13,317 bases of DNA from Candidatus Micrarchaeaceae archaeon (GCA_027310535.1 DAIDAQ010000066.1:1-13317); one strand, 5' to 3'. Positions 1 through 6,643 are shown, counted from the stretch's first letter. A program made the numbers and translations. The notes: a model not told the origin generated them from the sequence alone.

Positions 1-214
1 GGGGCTTAGACAGCACCCCCTTTATATTGTGCTCCTTCGTTATGAACGTCCGTATCGCCACATCGTCGCCCGCCTCCACGATTATGTAGCCTTTCATCCC
101 GGCGACTACGAGTATTGAATATATCCCGAGGTCGTTCATCCTAGCTATCTTGTTCTGCAGCATGTTGGCCGCAATCTTCTCCTGGCCAGATGTCACTTTC
201 ACGGCAAAATACAT
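1..214 (-). CDS. spt5: Transcription elongation factor Spt5 (NusG-like), N-terminal part, runs off window
   Basis: The minus strand from the ATG at 214 stays open to the window edge and gives 71 residues beginning MYFAVKVTSGQEKIAANML. This is the NGN domain of archaeal Spt5/NusG: the opening strand followed by the 'TSGQE' turn, a helix, then 'IYSILVVAGMKGYIIVEA', the hydrophobic strand motif typical of the family, and later 'IKGVLS'. Spt5 pairs with Spt4, binds the RNA polymerase clamp and supports processive elongation. The C-terminal KOW domain would lie outside the window. The family usually has about 150 residues, so roughly half is present. It is divergent from trm5, with about 70 bases between the two start codons. 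The assignment rests on motif recognition and is firm. Confidence 0.88.
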   Translation of the reverse strand, partial: MYFAVKVTSGQEKIAANMLQNKIARMNDLGIYSILVVAGMKGYIIVEAGDDVAIRTFITKEHNIKGVLSKP

Positions 215-283
215 GATACCACCGACAGAGATTCTTACATTGTTATTATTAACCATTGCATTGCAGATTACTGCTTGATTGAA

Positions 284-1321
284 ATGCTGCATCTCAAGGT
301 AGGGAAAAGGCACGCTCAGAAGGCCAAGGAGATGCTCGCGAAAGCGGGCATGCTCGCCGTTGGTATCTCTGTGCAGCATCGCAGCAGCTATGTATATTTC
401 CCTCTTTCTAATATTGATGTGGGAAAGATTAAAAAGGTTGTTGAAAGGTGCGGTGCCTCTGTCGTGCGCGTGAAGGCGGCTGGAAGGCGCCCGTGCTACC
501 GGGAAGAGCTGGGGAGGAGGCTGGGCAGCGAGACGGTGAAGAATGCGGGTACAGGCTTCGACCTGCTCGGCAACATAGCGATAATAGACCCGCGAAGGCT
601 TACCATCGGGAAGCAGAAGGCGCTTGCTGGTTTCATACTTGAGACAAACAGGGCGATAAAGACAGTGCTCGCCAAGGGCGGGCCTGTGGAGGGGGTTTAC
701 CGCACAAGAAGTGTGAGGTACGTTGCAGGGGAGCGCGCCTTCATCTCAAGGTACAAGGAGAACGGCTGCACCTTCGAGTTCGATGTGAGGAAGGCGTTCT
801 TCTCTGGCAGGCTCGCATACGAGAGGGCCAGGGTAGCAAGGCTTGCAAGGCGCGACAGGAACGTAGTCGTGATGTTCGCCGGCATCGGGCCTTTTGCGGT
901 CGAGATAGCAAAGCAGAACAGGCGCGCAAGCATAGTGGCGATAGAGCTGAACAGGTATGCGGCGGACCGGATGAGGAAATGTATAGAGCTGAACAAAACG
1001 CCGAACGTGAAGCCGATACTCTGTGATGTGAGGAAGGCAGTGGAGAAGTATCCGGACTTCGCTGACAGGATAGTCATGCCGCTGCCGAAGACCAGCACGC
1101 GCTTCCTGGATGAGGCGCACAAGATCGGCAGGCACGGCTGTGTGGTGCACCTCTACTCATTCGTAAGGCGCGGCGGACTTGAGGGGCTCATCAGGGTTAT
1201 CAAGGAGCACGCGAGGCTGCATTCCTACAGGGCAAAGGTCCTTTTTGCAAGGACCGTAAGGGACTATTCCGCTGAGGAGATAGAGATCGTTGTAGATTAC
1301 AAAATGGAAAAGCTGCCCTGA
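284..1321 (+). CDS. trm5: tRNA (guanine37-N1)-methyltransferase, Trm5 family
   Basis: A class I SAM-dependent methyltransferase of about 345 residues. Counting from the TTG at 275, the N-terminal ~65 residues resemble the Trm5 D1 domain, the 'GTGFDLLGNIAIID' stretch near 92-105 matches the D2 opening, 'FEFDVRKAFFSGRLAYER' at 168-184 is the family signature before the catalytic domain, 'MFAGIGPFAVEIA' at 200-212 is the SAM-binding loop, and 'DRIVMPLPKT' at 264-273 is the motif IV region. Trm5 enzymes methylate N1 of G37 in tRNAs, protecting the reading frame; in archaea this also starts wyosine synthesis on tRNA-Phe, which is encoded in this same window. The ATG at 284 is preferred over an in-frame TTG three codons upstream. 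The related Taw2 (aminocarboxypropyl transferase) is less likely because the LPK motif is present. Confidence 0.85.
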   Translation: MLHLKVGKRHAQKAKEMLAKAGMLAVGISVQHRSSYVYFPLSNIDVGKIKKVVERCGASVVRVKAAGRRPCYREELGRRLGSETVKNAGTGFDLLGNIAIIDPRRLTIGKQKALAGFILETNRAIKTVLAKGGPVEGVYRTRSVRYVAGERAFISRYKENGCTFEFDVRKAFFSGRLAYERARVARLARRDRNVVVMFAGIGPFAVEIAKQNRRASIVAIELNRYAADRMRKCIELNKTPNVKPILCDVRKAVEKYPDFADRIVMPLPKTSTRFLDEAHKIGRHGCVVHLYSFVRRGGLEGLIRVIKEHARLHSYRAKVLFARTVRDYSAEEIEIVVDYKMEKLP

Positions 1322-1390
1322 GCCGAAGTGCCGCATAACTATATTAATCCTTTTTGAGTATATCTGTATAGCTTAACAGTGGGGATTTCC

Positions 1391-2074
1391 ATGGCTTTGC
1401 TTCTTTATTTAGTGGTAGGGGCTGTCGTTGCCGTTGTACTGGTAATTGTCGGTATAATCATTGCGATCTACAACGGCTTTGTCTCAAAGAGGAACAGGAT
1501 ACAGGACGCTTCTGCGCAGATAGACGTGCAGCTGAAAAGGCGGTACGACCTGATACCTAATCTTGTGAACTCAGTGAAGGGCTACATGAAATACGAGAAG
1601 AGGGTGCTTACCCAGGTGACCCAGCTCAGGTCGTCGATAGTCTCCGGGTCGATGCAGGACAAGGCGACTGCGAACAACCAGATCAGCCAGGCGCTGAAGA
1701 GCATCTTCGCCGTCGCAGAGAATTACCCGGACCTGAAGGCATCGCAGAACTTCAAGGACCTGCAGGACCAGCTCATGGACACGGAGGACAAGATCGCATT
1801 CGTGAGGACGTCATATAACGACTACGTGCTCGATTACAACAACTCACTGCAGACCTTCCCGGGAAACGCGCTTGCGGCCAGGTTCGGCTTCAGGCCCGCC
1901 GACTTCTTCCAGACCCCGGACGAGGAGAAAGAGCCGGTCAAGGTTGACTTTGACGATGTTAACCAGCAGCCCGCAGCCCTAGCGCAGGGACGTGGCGGCT
2001 CTTCCGGCCCTCCCGCGGGCAGGCGCCGCGGCAGGCCGAAAAAGCGGCATGGCAGCCCGCAGGCATCTCCCTGA
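1391..2074 (+). CDS. lemA: LemA family membrane protein with basic, AT-hook-like C-terminal tail
   Basis: A single long hydrophobic segment (residues 1-27 from this ATG) is followed by the LemA core: 'YNGFVSKRNRIQDASAQIDVQL', 'RRYDLIPNLVNSVKGYM', then a helical bundle ending with 'YNNSLQTFPGNALAARFGF', all family hallmarks. The domain should sit outside the membrane or in the periplasm-equivalent space. Beyond the normal end (about residue 170) lies a ~50-residue acidic then Gly/Pro/Arg-rich tail containing 'GRRRGRPKKR', which looks like an AT-hook (a basic patch around GRP). LemA has no settled biochemical role but commonly neighbours htpX, which starts 18 bases downstream. An in-frame GTG at 1379 could add four residues; the ATG keeps the usual short N-terminus. 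TATA-like sequence lies at about 1340-1369. Confidence 0.88.
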   Translation: MALLLYLVVGAVVAVVLVIVGIIIAIYNGFVSKRNRIQDASAQIDVQLKRRYDLIPNLVNSVKGYMKYEKRVLTQVTQLRSSIVSGSMQDKATANNQISQALKSIFAVAENYPDLKASQNFKDLQDQLMDTEDKIAFVRTSYNDYVLDYNNSLQTFPGNALAARFGFRPADFFQTPDEEKEPVKVDFDDVNQQPAALAQGRGGSSGPPAGRRRGRPKKRHGSPQASP

Positions 2075-2092
2075 AGGGAAGCTGGTGGTCAG

Positions 2093-2992
2093 ATGGCAAG
2101 CTACTTTGACGAGATATCAAGGAACAAGCTGAAGTCTGCCCTGCTGTTCGCGATATTCTCGGCTTTCTTCATCGGCGTGGTGTACGCGTTCGCCCTGTAC
2201 CTCGGCGCAGGGATATACGGCATAGCCATCGCCATAATTCTGGTCGCGGTCTACGCGCTCTCCACCTACTACATCGGGGGCAGGTTCGTGCTGAAGATGT
2301 CAGGGGCGAAGGAGGCGGACAGGAAGCAGAACAATGTCCTCTACGACACAATAGAGGGGCTTGCAGCCGCAAACCAGCTGCCGATGCCGAAGGTCTATAT
2401 AATAAACGACCCAAGCCCGAACGCCTTTGCCACAGGGAGGAACAAGAAGCATGCCGCAGTGGCCGTTACTTCCGGCCTGCTGGCGATGTTGAGCAGGGAC
2501 GAGCTGCAGGGAGTCATCGCGCACGAGATATCGCACATATATGACAACGACATAATGTTCATGCTCGTTGCGGTCGTCTTCGCAGGTGCGATCGGGATAA
2601 TCGCAGCTTTCGTCCGCATCTCGCTCTTCTTCGGCGGCGCCGGGGGGAGCAGGAACGACAATGCAGGCATAATCATACTCATCGCATTGATAATAGGCCT
2701 GCTGGCTCCGTTCTTCGCGCTCCTGATAAGGCTTGCGATATCCAGGAGGAGGGAGTACATGGCCGATGCAAACGGCGCCCGCATAACAAGGGCGCCGAAG
2801 TTCCTAGCCAGCGCCCTGAAGAAAATACAGAGTTATACAAGGAGCCCAAGCGCAGAGGGCGTGAAGCGCGCCAACGAGGTCACAGCACCGCTTTACTTCT
2901 CAAACCCGCTGAAGGTGGGCAGCATTGCCAACATCTTTTCCACCCACCCGCCAATAGGGGAGCGCATAAAGCGGCTTGAGGCAATGTACTGA
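2093..2992 (+). CDS. htpX: HtpX-type M48 family membrane zinc metalloprotease
   Basis: A 299-residue integral membrane protease. Two hydrophobic segments (about 15-35 and 40-60) precede the catalytic domain. The zinc site HEISH is at 144-148, the third ligand is the Glu of 'RREYMAD' at 221, and the C-terminal 'STHPPIGERIKRL' (283-295) is typical of HtpX. Two further transmembrane segments (about 154-174 and 192-214) lie between the zinc motifs, as in HtpX. The family degrades misfolded membrane proteins with the active site on the cytoplasmic face. The start is 18 bases after the lemA stop, with GGTGGT just upstream as a Shine-Dalgarno site, so translation from a lemA-htpX mRNA is likely. Length and motifs are complete. 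Confidence 0.93.
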   Translation: MASYFDEISRNKLKSALLFAIFSAFFIGVVYAFALYLGAGIYGIAIAIILVAVYALSTYYIGGRFVLKMSGAKEADRKQNNVLYDTIEGLAAANQLPMPKVYIINDPSPNAFATGRNKKHAAVAVTSGLLAMLSRDELQGVIAHEISHIYDNDIMFMLVAVVFAGAIGIIAAFVRISLFFGGAGGSRNDNAGIIILIALIIGLLAPFFALLIRLAISRRREYMADANGARITRAPKFLASALKKIQSYTRSPSAEGVKRANEVTAPLYFSNPLKVGSIANIFSTHPPIGERIKRLEAMY

Positions 2993-3029
2993 CGGCGTGC
3001 CATTTTAATACTTTGCCCCACATAATATC

Positions 3030-3776
3030 ATGGGCGACGGTATGGAGGTCAGGCTGCAGGTTCCAGAGGAGCGCATCAGCAAGCTTGACATAGAGGAGTT
3101 TGTGCAGAGCGCAACGTGGCGCGAGCTCTTGATAGAGCTTGTGGATAGCAACAGGCTGAACCCGTGGGACATCGACATCTCAAAGATGCTTGAAGGATAC
3201 CTTGCGGTGATAAAGAAGATGAGGGTCCTCGATCTGAGAGTGCCGGCGAACATAATCCTGGCAGCATCAATACTCCTCAGGCTTAAGAGCGAGTCGCTCC
3301 GGGAACGCCCTCCAGAGCAGGAGGAGGTGGCAGAGCAAGAGTTCGGCAGGCCTGCTGCCGAGGTGCCTCTGCTTTTCAACAAGATGCGCCAGCAGCCGGC
3401 GAGGAAGATAACGCTCCAGGAGCTGATGGCAGAGCTCGAGACCGCAATGAAAATTGAGGAGAAGCGCAGGCATTACACTGAAGAGCTGCAGGCGCCCATC
3501 AGGATAACGGTGATGGACGACATAGATGAGAGGAGGGCAAGCGTGCTCGCGCTGCTCAATGCGAGCGCCGACAGGCTCGGCATGGCCACCTTCTCCGCGC
3601 TTGCGGCAGGGTTCCAGGGCATGGACGAGAGGCTGCTCAAGCTCTTTATACCTCTTCTCTTCCTTGCTAACGACCAGGTCGTCACGCTGGAGCAGGAGGA
3701 GGTCTTCGGTGAGATAATCGTGAGGCTGAGGGGATGGAAAGGGAACAGCAGGAGCGGGAGCACAAGAACACAATAA
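3030..3776 (+). CDS. scpA: Segregation and condensation protein A (kleisin, ScpA)
   Basis: A 248-residue ScpA/kleisin homologue. 'RELLIELVDSNRLNPWDIDISKMLEGYL' (31-58) is the N-terminal signature that contacts the SMC neck, and 'VPANIILAASILLRLKSESL' (71-90) continues it. The middle (about 91-150) is charged and variable. The C-terminal ~60 residues form the winged helix that binds the SMC head, including 'LLKLFIPLLFLANDQVVTLEQEE'. ScpA bridges SMC heads during chromosome condensation and segregation. A TATA-like run at about 3003-3014 lies close to the ATG, suggesting a near-leaderless message. MEV, four codons in, is an alternative start. The 3' end overlaps scpB by 43 bases in another frame, so the last ~14 residues (Gly/Arg/Ser/Thr-rich) are constrained by scpB coding. 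Confidence 0.9.
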   Translation: MGDGMEVRLQVPEERISKLDIEEFVQSATWRELLIELVDSNRLNPWDIDISKMLEGYLAVIKKMRVLDLRVPANIILAASILLRLKSESLRERPPEQEEVAEQEFGRPAAEVPLLFNKMRQQPARKITLQELMAELETAMKIEEKRRHYTEELQAPIRITVMDDIDERRASVLALLNASADRLGMATFSALAAGFQGMDERLLKLFIPLLFLANDQVVTLEQEEVFGEIIVRLRGWKGNSRSGSTRTQ

Positions 3777-4225
3777 AGGCGGCGCTCTTTGTGGCAGGGA
3801 AAGCGCTCAGCGCAGAGGAGCTCGCAGCGGCACTCGGTATCCCGTCGATAGGCTACCTGAACGGCCTCCTCGCCAGGCTGGTCGAAGACGGGAAGGCGGG
3901 CGGGGACCCGCTCGCTGTCGTCAAGGTCGGCGGAAAGTACGAGCTGTCGGTGAAGGAGCCGTACGCAAGCAAGGTGAACGGCCTCGCCGGAAAGCCCGAC
4001 ATAACAAGGGGCTCGCTGCGCATACTCGCCTACGTCAGCAAGAACGAGCCGATAATGCAGAGCTCCGTAGTCAGGGCTTTCGGATCCTCTACTTACGGCC
4101 ACATAAAGGAGCTGCTCGAGAAGGATTTTGTCACCGCTAAGAGGGCCGGCAGGACAAAGAGGCTTTCCACAACTGGGCACTTTAAGGAGTATTTCAGCCT
4201 GGGGAGCGCAGAGCAGGGTGCCTAA
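3734..4225 (+). CDS. scpB: Segregation and condensation protein B (ScpB)
   Basis: A 163-residue protein with two winged-helix domains characteristic of ScpB. 'KNTIKAALFVAGKALSAEEL' (11-30) opens the first domain, and 'GSLRILAYVSKNEPIMQSSVVRAFGSSTYGHIKELLEKDF' (about 92-131) is the second, where the usual family 'ALxTLAYVQPITR' element appears as 'SLRILAYVSKNEPI'. ScpB dimers bind ScpA and stabilise the SMC-kleisin ring. The start lies inside scpA (43-base overlap), with a purine-rich GAGGGG just before the ATG, pointing to tight coupling. The stop overlaps the 3' end of the convergent cobalamin adenosyltransferase gene by four bases. Confidence 0.87.
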   Translation: MEREQQEREHKNTIKAALFVAGKALSAEELAAALGIPSIGYLNGLLARLVEDGKAGGDPLAVVKVGGKYELSVKEPYASKVNGLAGKPDITRGSLRILAYVSKNEPIMQSSVVRAFGSSTYGHIKELLEKDFVTAKRAGRTKRLSTTGHFKEYFSLGSAEQGA

Positions 4226-4752
4226 TAACTAGGATGGGCCTCTTCAACCCCCTCCTCCTTGTTTATGTATAGCGCCATGACAAAAAGCAGCGACGAGAGC
4301 CTGTTCAGGTAAACGCCGATCACCTTATTCTGGGATTCTCCCTTCAGGGTTGCCACGCTGCGCTCAGCTCTGCGGGCGACCGCCCTCGCGCTTTGGAGAT
4401 GTGATGCACCAATGCTGCCGCCGGGGAGCACAAAGCTATTGATCCCCCCTATCCTGGCGCCGTATTCATCTGCCAGGCCTTCCAGTTCCTTGACATCGCC
4501 CCCGCCTACCGTGCGCCTCTGCGCCGGCCCGGAGTAGCCAGCGAGCTCTGCCCCGATGATGAACAGCACGTTTTGCACCCCCTTCAGCGCTGCTTCGACG
4601 CCGTCATTGGATATGTTTGCAATCGCGACGCCGATGGCGCTGTTGAGCTCGTCGACGTCCCCGATGGCAGAGAGGAGGGCGCTGCCCTTCTCGATCCTTT
4701 TGCAGTAGACGTTTGTTTTGCCGTCATCCCCGTTGCCCGTGTAAAAAGGCAT
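4222..4752 (-). CDS. Cob(I)alamin adenosyltransferase, PduO type
   Basis: A 176-residue PduO-type ATP:cob(I)alamin adenosyltransferase, which transfers the adenosyl group of ATP to cob(I)alamin to make coenzyme B12. The ATP-binding N-terminus 'YTGNGDDGKTNVY' (4-16), the 'GDVDELNSAIG' helix (31-41), 'FVLPGGSIGASHLQSARAVARRAERS' (107-132) and 'YLNRLSSLLFVMAL' (148-161) are all in family order. The usual LH in 'LHxAR' reads LQ here. Family members act as trimers of five-helix bundles. No B12-dependent enzyme or B12 biosynthesis gene is in the window. A TTTAATTAAC element at 4762-4772 sits about 15-20 bases upstream of the ATG and could serve as box A for a leaderless transcript. Convergent with scpB. 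Confidence 0.9.
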   Translation of the reverse strand: MPFYTGNGDDGKTNVYCKRIEKGSALLSAIGDVDELNSAIGVAIANISNDGVEAALKGVQNVLFIIGAELAGYSGPAQRRTVGGGDVKELEGLADEYGARIGGINSFVLPGGSIGASHLQSARAVARRAERSVATLKGESQNKVIGVYLNRLSSLLFVMALYINKEEGVEEAHPSY

Positions 4753-4801
4753 CAGACCACAAAGTTAATTAAACAACAGAATACTTATAGGTAACCGGCG
4801 A

Positions 4802-4873
4802 GGGCCTGTAGTCGAATGGTAAGACGTCCGCTTCACACGCGGGAGACCGGGAGTCCGATTCTCCCCGGGCCCA
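4802..4873 (+). tRNA. tRNA-Val (CAC), intron-less
   Basis: A cloverleaf can be drawn. Acceptor stem GGGCCTG (4802-4808) pairs with CGGGCCC (4866-4872), discriminator A4873, no encoded CCA. The D-arm contains GTC/GAC and the GG pair. The anticodon stem TCCGC/GCGGG closes the loop TTCACAC, giving anticodon CAC (Val, codon GUG). The T stem GGGAG/CTCCC closes the loop TCCGATT. The T loop carries C where nearly all tRNAs have U55. TATA-like elements at 4762-4772 and 4783-4790 lie upstream. A short inverted repeat (CATCGTA/TACGATG, 4874-4889) begins directly after the 3' end. Confidence 0.93.
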
Positions 4874-4889
4874 CATCGTATTTACGATG
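4874..4889. repeat. Inverted repeat directly abutting the tRNA-Val 3' end
   Basis: CATCGTA (4874-4880), two Ts, then TACGATG (4883-4889) form a perfect 7-base inverted repeat starting at the first base after the tRNA discriminator. It could form a 3' trailer hairpin or mark a site where foreign DNA joined the tRNA. No T-run follows, so a classical terminator is not supported. Confidence 0.5.
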
Positions 4890-5257
4890 ACAGAATTGGA
4901 GTCCGAACCCGCACGCCGCCGTAAATGCAGCCGATGCTGTGAAAGAGCCTGAGTCCGATTTCAGTTGCAAACCGGATGTCATGCCTATATTGACCTCGGC
5001 TACGTTAGTATCTTGGTTAGGGCCTTGAAAATTTTATGACCACAGACGAAGGTGCGTTCTGTGCCAAAAATGCAGTACGGTGCTGCCGCTGCCGAGACGG
5101 CGGATTGGATTTACTGGCCACCTTTGTCGTCACTCAATGAAGTGTTCCATTAAGTTTGCGAGGAGGCACGAGAATGCATGGGCTGCGGCCCTTTTGAGTT
5201 CCCTCATCCTGTTCACTGTGAGATTGTAAGCCTCCTCGAGTAGAGAGTTGAACTGCC
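4890..5257. other. Gene-poor stretch after tRNA-Val with hairpins and relic sequence
   Basis: No complete gene of convincing length is seen here. It contains several short inverted repeats, for example CACAGA/TCTGTG around 5042-5063 and GCCG/CGGC around 5091-5101. The 8-mer GAGTCCGA, present in the tRNA-Val T-arm, recurs near 4900 and 4951. A 12-mer TTGCAAACCGGA (4965-4976) also occurs in the intron of the tRNA-Phe gene (12034-12045). On the minus strand near 5130-5261 there is a coding-like fragment (listed separately). The stretch looks like decayed insertion or tRNA-derived debris, but a structured RNA is not excluded; I could not match SRP or RNase P RNA signatures. Confidence 0.4.
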
Positions 5258-5261
5258 GGGG
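5130..5261 (-). pseudogene. Coding-like fragment, unknown family, no good start
   Basis: An open minus-strand frame of 43 codons reads PRQFNSLLEEAYNLTVNRMR and then continues through a helix rich in Leu/Ala to 'LMEHFIE' and a TGA stop. Codon choice (AGG, GAG, CTC) matches the surrounding backbone genes, so it resembles a real protein end rather than random translation. There is no ATG at the front: the first in-frame starts are GTG at about 5213 and ATG at 5207 (25 residues). A TTTATATATAAC box reads leftward just upstream (5262-5273) and would start a transcript near 5240. Either a tiny expressed peptide or, more likely, the C-terminal remnant of a lost gene. No family recognised. Confidence 0.35.
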
Positions 5262-5318
5262 TTATATATAAACAAGACATTTTTTCCCCTCTTTCTTCGA
5301 AAAATATCGAATGACGAG
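5258..5318. repeat. Left copy of ~60-bp repeat (TATA core, T-tract, TTCGA hairpin)
   Basis: The 61-base copy pairs with 12093-12151. Shared in order: GGGGTTATATATAAAC (5258-5273, identical 16 bases, containing the palindrome TTATATATAA), a variable five or so bases, a T6-C3/4 pyrimidine tract (5280-5295), an inverted repeat TTCGA...TCGAA (5296-5311), then TGACGAG. The arms of the inverted repeat are conserved while the loop differs (A-rich here, T-rich on the right), with one 2-base length difference. It lies at the change from GC-rich DNA to the AT-rich gene pair at 5387-6171. Confidence 0.88.
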
Positions 5319-5356
5319 GGTTTCGGGGGCATTTTGCACTCTATTCTTCACTCAGT

Positions 5357-5366
5357 CTTATAAACT
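5357..5366 (+). promoter_or_regulatory. TATA box for the isochorismatase-like gene
   Basis: CTTATAAACT centred near 5361 lies about 26 bases upstream of the ATG at 5387, the spacing expected for an archaeal box A driving a leaderless transcript. The sequence between is A-rich with no Shine-Dalgarno match. Confidence 0.6.
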
Positions 5367-5386
5367 TTTAAAACCCAATAAAAGTT

Positions 5387-5995
5387 ATGCCAAAAATAAA
5401 GATTATATCTATAGATTTGCAGAAAGAATTTAGTGCAAAAGGTGGTAAACACTACAGACTGCATCCTAACGTAAAATTCATAAAGAATGTTCTTATTCCA
5501 TATTTGAAAAAGAGGAACATTAAAATCGCAGAGATAATCTCAGATTACCGACAACCAAGACCGGGCGATCTTGACGATTCTACCCGACCTGGCGAATGGG
5601 GTTATCAATCAGAAATCCCAAAAGATGCTAAATTAGATAATATCTGGATAAAGTGCATGAATTCTCCTATTTGGACAAGAAAGAATATAGGAAATCCACA
5701 CAAAAAACCAGGACTACCTTACCAAGATCCAAAAGCCTTTACTAACTGGTTGAATAGTATTATCGGTAAACCTAGTAAATCTGCTTTGATTGTGTTAATC
5801 GGCTTGACTCTTGATTGTTGTGTGTTTTGTACTGCGCAAGAACTTACGTTTAGAGGATATAATGTAAGAATATTAGAAGAAGGGACAGATGTTTACTCAG
5901 GAAAACCAAAAGAGAAGATCATGATTCTGAATAATTACCCTCTTCATAATTGGGCTGAAGGTATTAAGTGGGATGAATTGAAAAAGATGTTATAA
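5387..5995 (+). CDS. Isochorismatase/nicotinamidase-like cysteine hydrolase
   Basis: A 202-residue protein of the isochorismatase-like cysteine hydrolase superfamily. The catalytic triad can be placed: Asp10 in 'IISIDLQKEF', Lys89 in 'NIWIKCMNS', and Cys145 in 'IGLTLDCCVFCTAQEL', where the cysteine sits at the usual end of the G-x-x-x-D-x-C turn. 'FRGYNVRILEEGTDVYSG' follows as the normal strand after the nucleophile. Substrate is unknown: nicotinamide, isochorismate or another amide are all possible. The gene is clearly AT-rich with AAA/ATA/TTA codons, unlike the GC-rich neighbours on both sides, which suggests acquisition. It overlaps the next ORF by one base (TAATG), implying a two-gene transcript. 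Function of the family is confident; the specific substrate is not. Confidence 0.75.
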   Translation: MPKIKIISIDLQKEFSAKGGKHYRLHPNVKFIKNVLIPYLKKRNIKIAEIISDYRQPRPGDLDDSTRPGEWGYQSEIPKDAKLDNIWIKCMNSPIWTRKNIGNPHKKPGLPYQDPKAFTNWLNSIIGKPSKSALIVLIGLTLDCCVFCTAQELTFRGYNVRILEEGTDVYSGKPKEKIMILNNYPLHNWAEGIKWDELKKML

Positions 5996-6171
5996 TGGAA
6001 ATAATAAAATATAATAAATATGAAAAGTTAAAAACAGATGAGAAGACTACTGAACGAGATAATTTACTTAAAAAACAAAGTGGATTATGTGGAATTTGTA
6101 ATGAATTTATCGATTCTAAAAATTCAGTAGTAGACTACAACCATAAAACAAGAATTATAACACCACACTGA
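5995..6171 (+). pseudogene. Truncated HNH / endonuclease VII-like fragment
   Basis: A 58-codon ORF starting at the TAATG junction with the hydrolase gene. After a lysine-rich N-terminus it reads 'LLKKQSGLCGICNEF' and 'VVDYNHKTRIITPH', matching the front half of recombination endonuclease VII-type HNH domains: a zinc-knuckle CxxC, then the metal-binding 'DHxHKTG' segment. Here the first His of that segment is Tyr, and the frame stops before the 'GLLCxxCN' half that holds the second CxxC. It is therefore probably a dead remnant of a phage- or mobile-element-type nuclease. AT-rich like its partner. A small functional protein cannot be ruled out. Confidence 0.55.
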
Positions 6172-6217
6172 AATAGAAAATAAAAACAGAGCCCTGCGGC
6201 ACTGTGCAAACCTCAGG

Positions 6218-6643
6218 TCAGCCCTTGTAAATCAATCCTAGTATGCCTCCTATAAGCGCGAGAAGGAATCCTACAACGAGCCCTCCACCTCCAGCCAAGC
6301 TTATTACCGACAGTATGAGCGCGGCTATAGACCATCTCCTCACTTTAACGGCATCTGCGCTGTGCAGCTTCACCGCAGAGACGATCGTTGCTATTCCAGC
6401 AACCAGGCCTACCGCGCCTGCAATGACCGTCAGGGCGCTCACGCCCGCAAACAACCCAAGGAACGGGTTGAACGATGCTACCGGGCTCGCGCCTGTAGCC
6501 TGGGCGAAGCCTGCGGCGGCATAGTTCTCCACTATGCCGATGCCTGCCAGCGCCAGCCCCACGAGAAAGATGAATATGCCCCCTATCAGAACCAATATGA
6601 AAGCCACAGCAGGGCGACCTCCATTTTTCCCACCTGCCATCAT
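6218..6643 (-). CDS. Small multi-pass membrane protein, unknown function
   Basis: A 141-residue hydrophobic protein with about four predicted membrane segments (residues ~12-36, ~57-90 as one or two helices, ~104-120, ~121-139), rich in Gly, Ala, Val and Ile. A short loop 'LHSADAVKVRRW' carries the positive charges. The pattern resembles small DUF4064/DUF4190-like archaeal and bacterial membrane proteins, but no diagnostic motif lets me name a family. On the minus strand the sequence TTTATTAA (around 6669-6676) lies about 30 bases upstream of the ATG pair and probably serves as box A. The second ATG (MAGG) is an equally plausible start. GC-rich, consistent with backbone. Confidence 0.7.
   Translation of the reverse strand: MMAGGKNGGRPAVAFILVLIGGIFIFLVGLALAGIGIVENYAAAGFAQATGASPVASFNPFLGLFAGVSALTVIAGAVGLVAGIATIVSAVKLHSADAVKVRRWSIAALILSVISLAGGGGLVVGFLLALIGGILGLIYKG

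Noticed and set aside
697..1122. A 141-codon minus-strand open frame opposite trm5
   Set aside because: It lies fully antisense to a strongly supported gene and its composition reflects the GC-rich codons of the other strand.
4884..4955. Possible C/D box guide RNA (CGATGA ... CTGA)
   Set aside because: The C box lacks the usual RUGAUGA form and no convincing C'/D' pair is present.
4887..5153. A forward frame with only two in-frame TGA codons, suggesting UGA readthrough or recoding
   Set aside because: Two stops in 89 codons is not far from chance, codon choice is unlike the backbone, other genes here end at TGA normally, and no family is recognisable.
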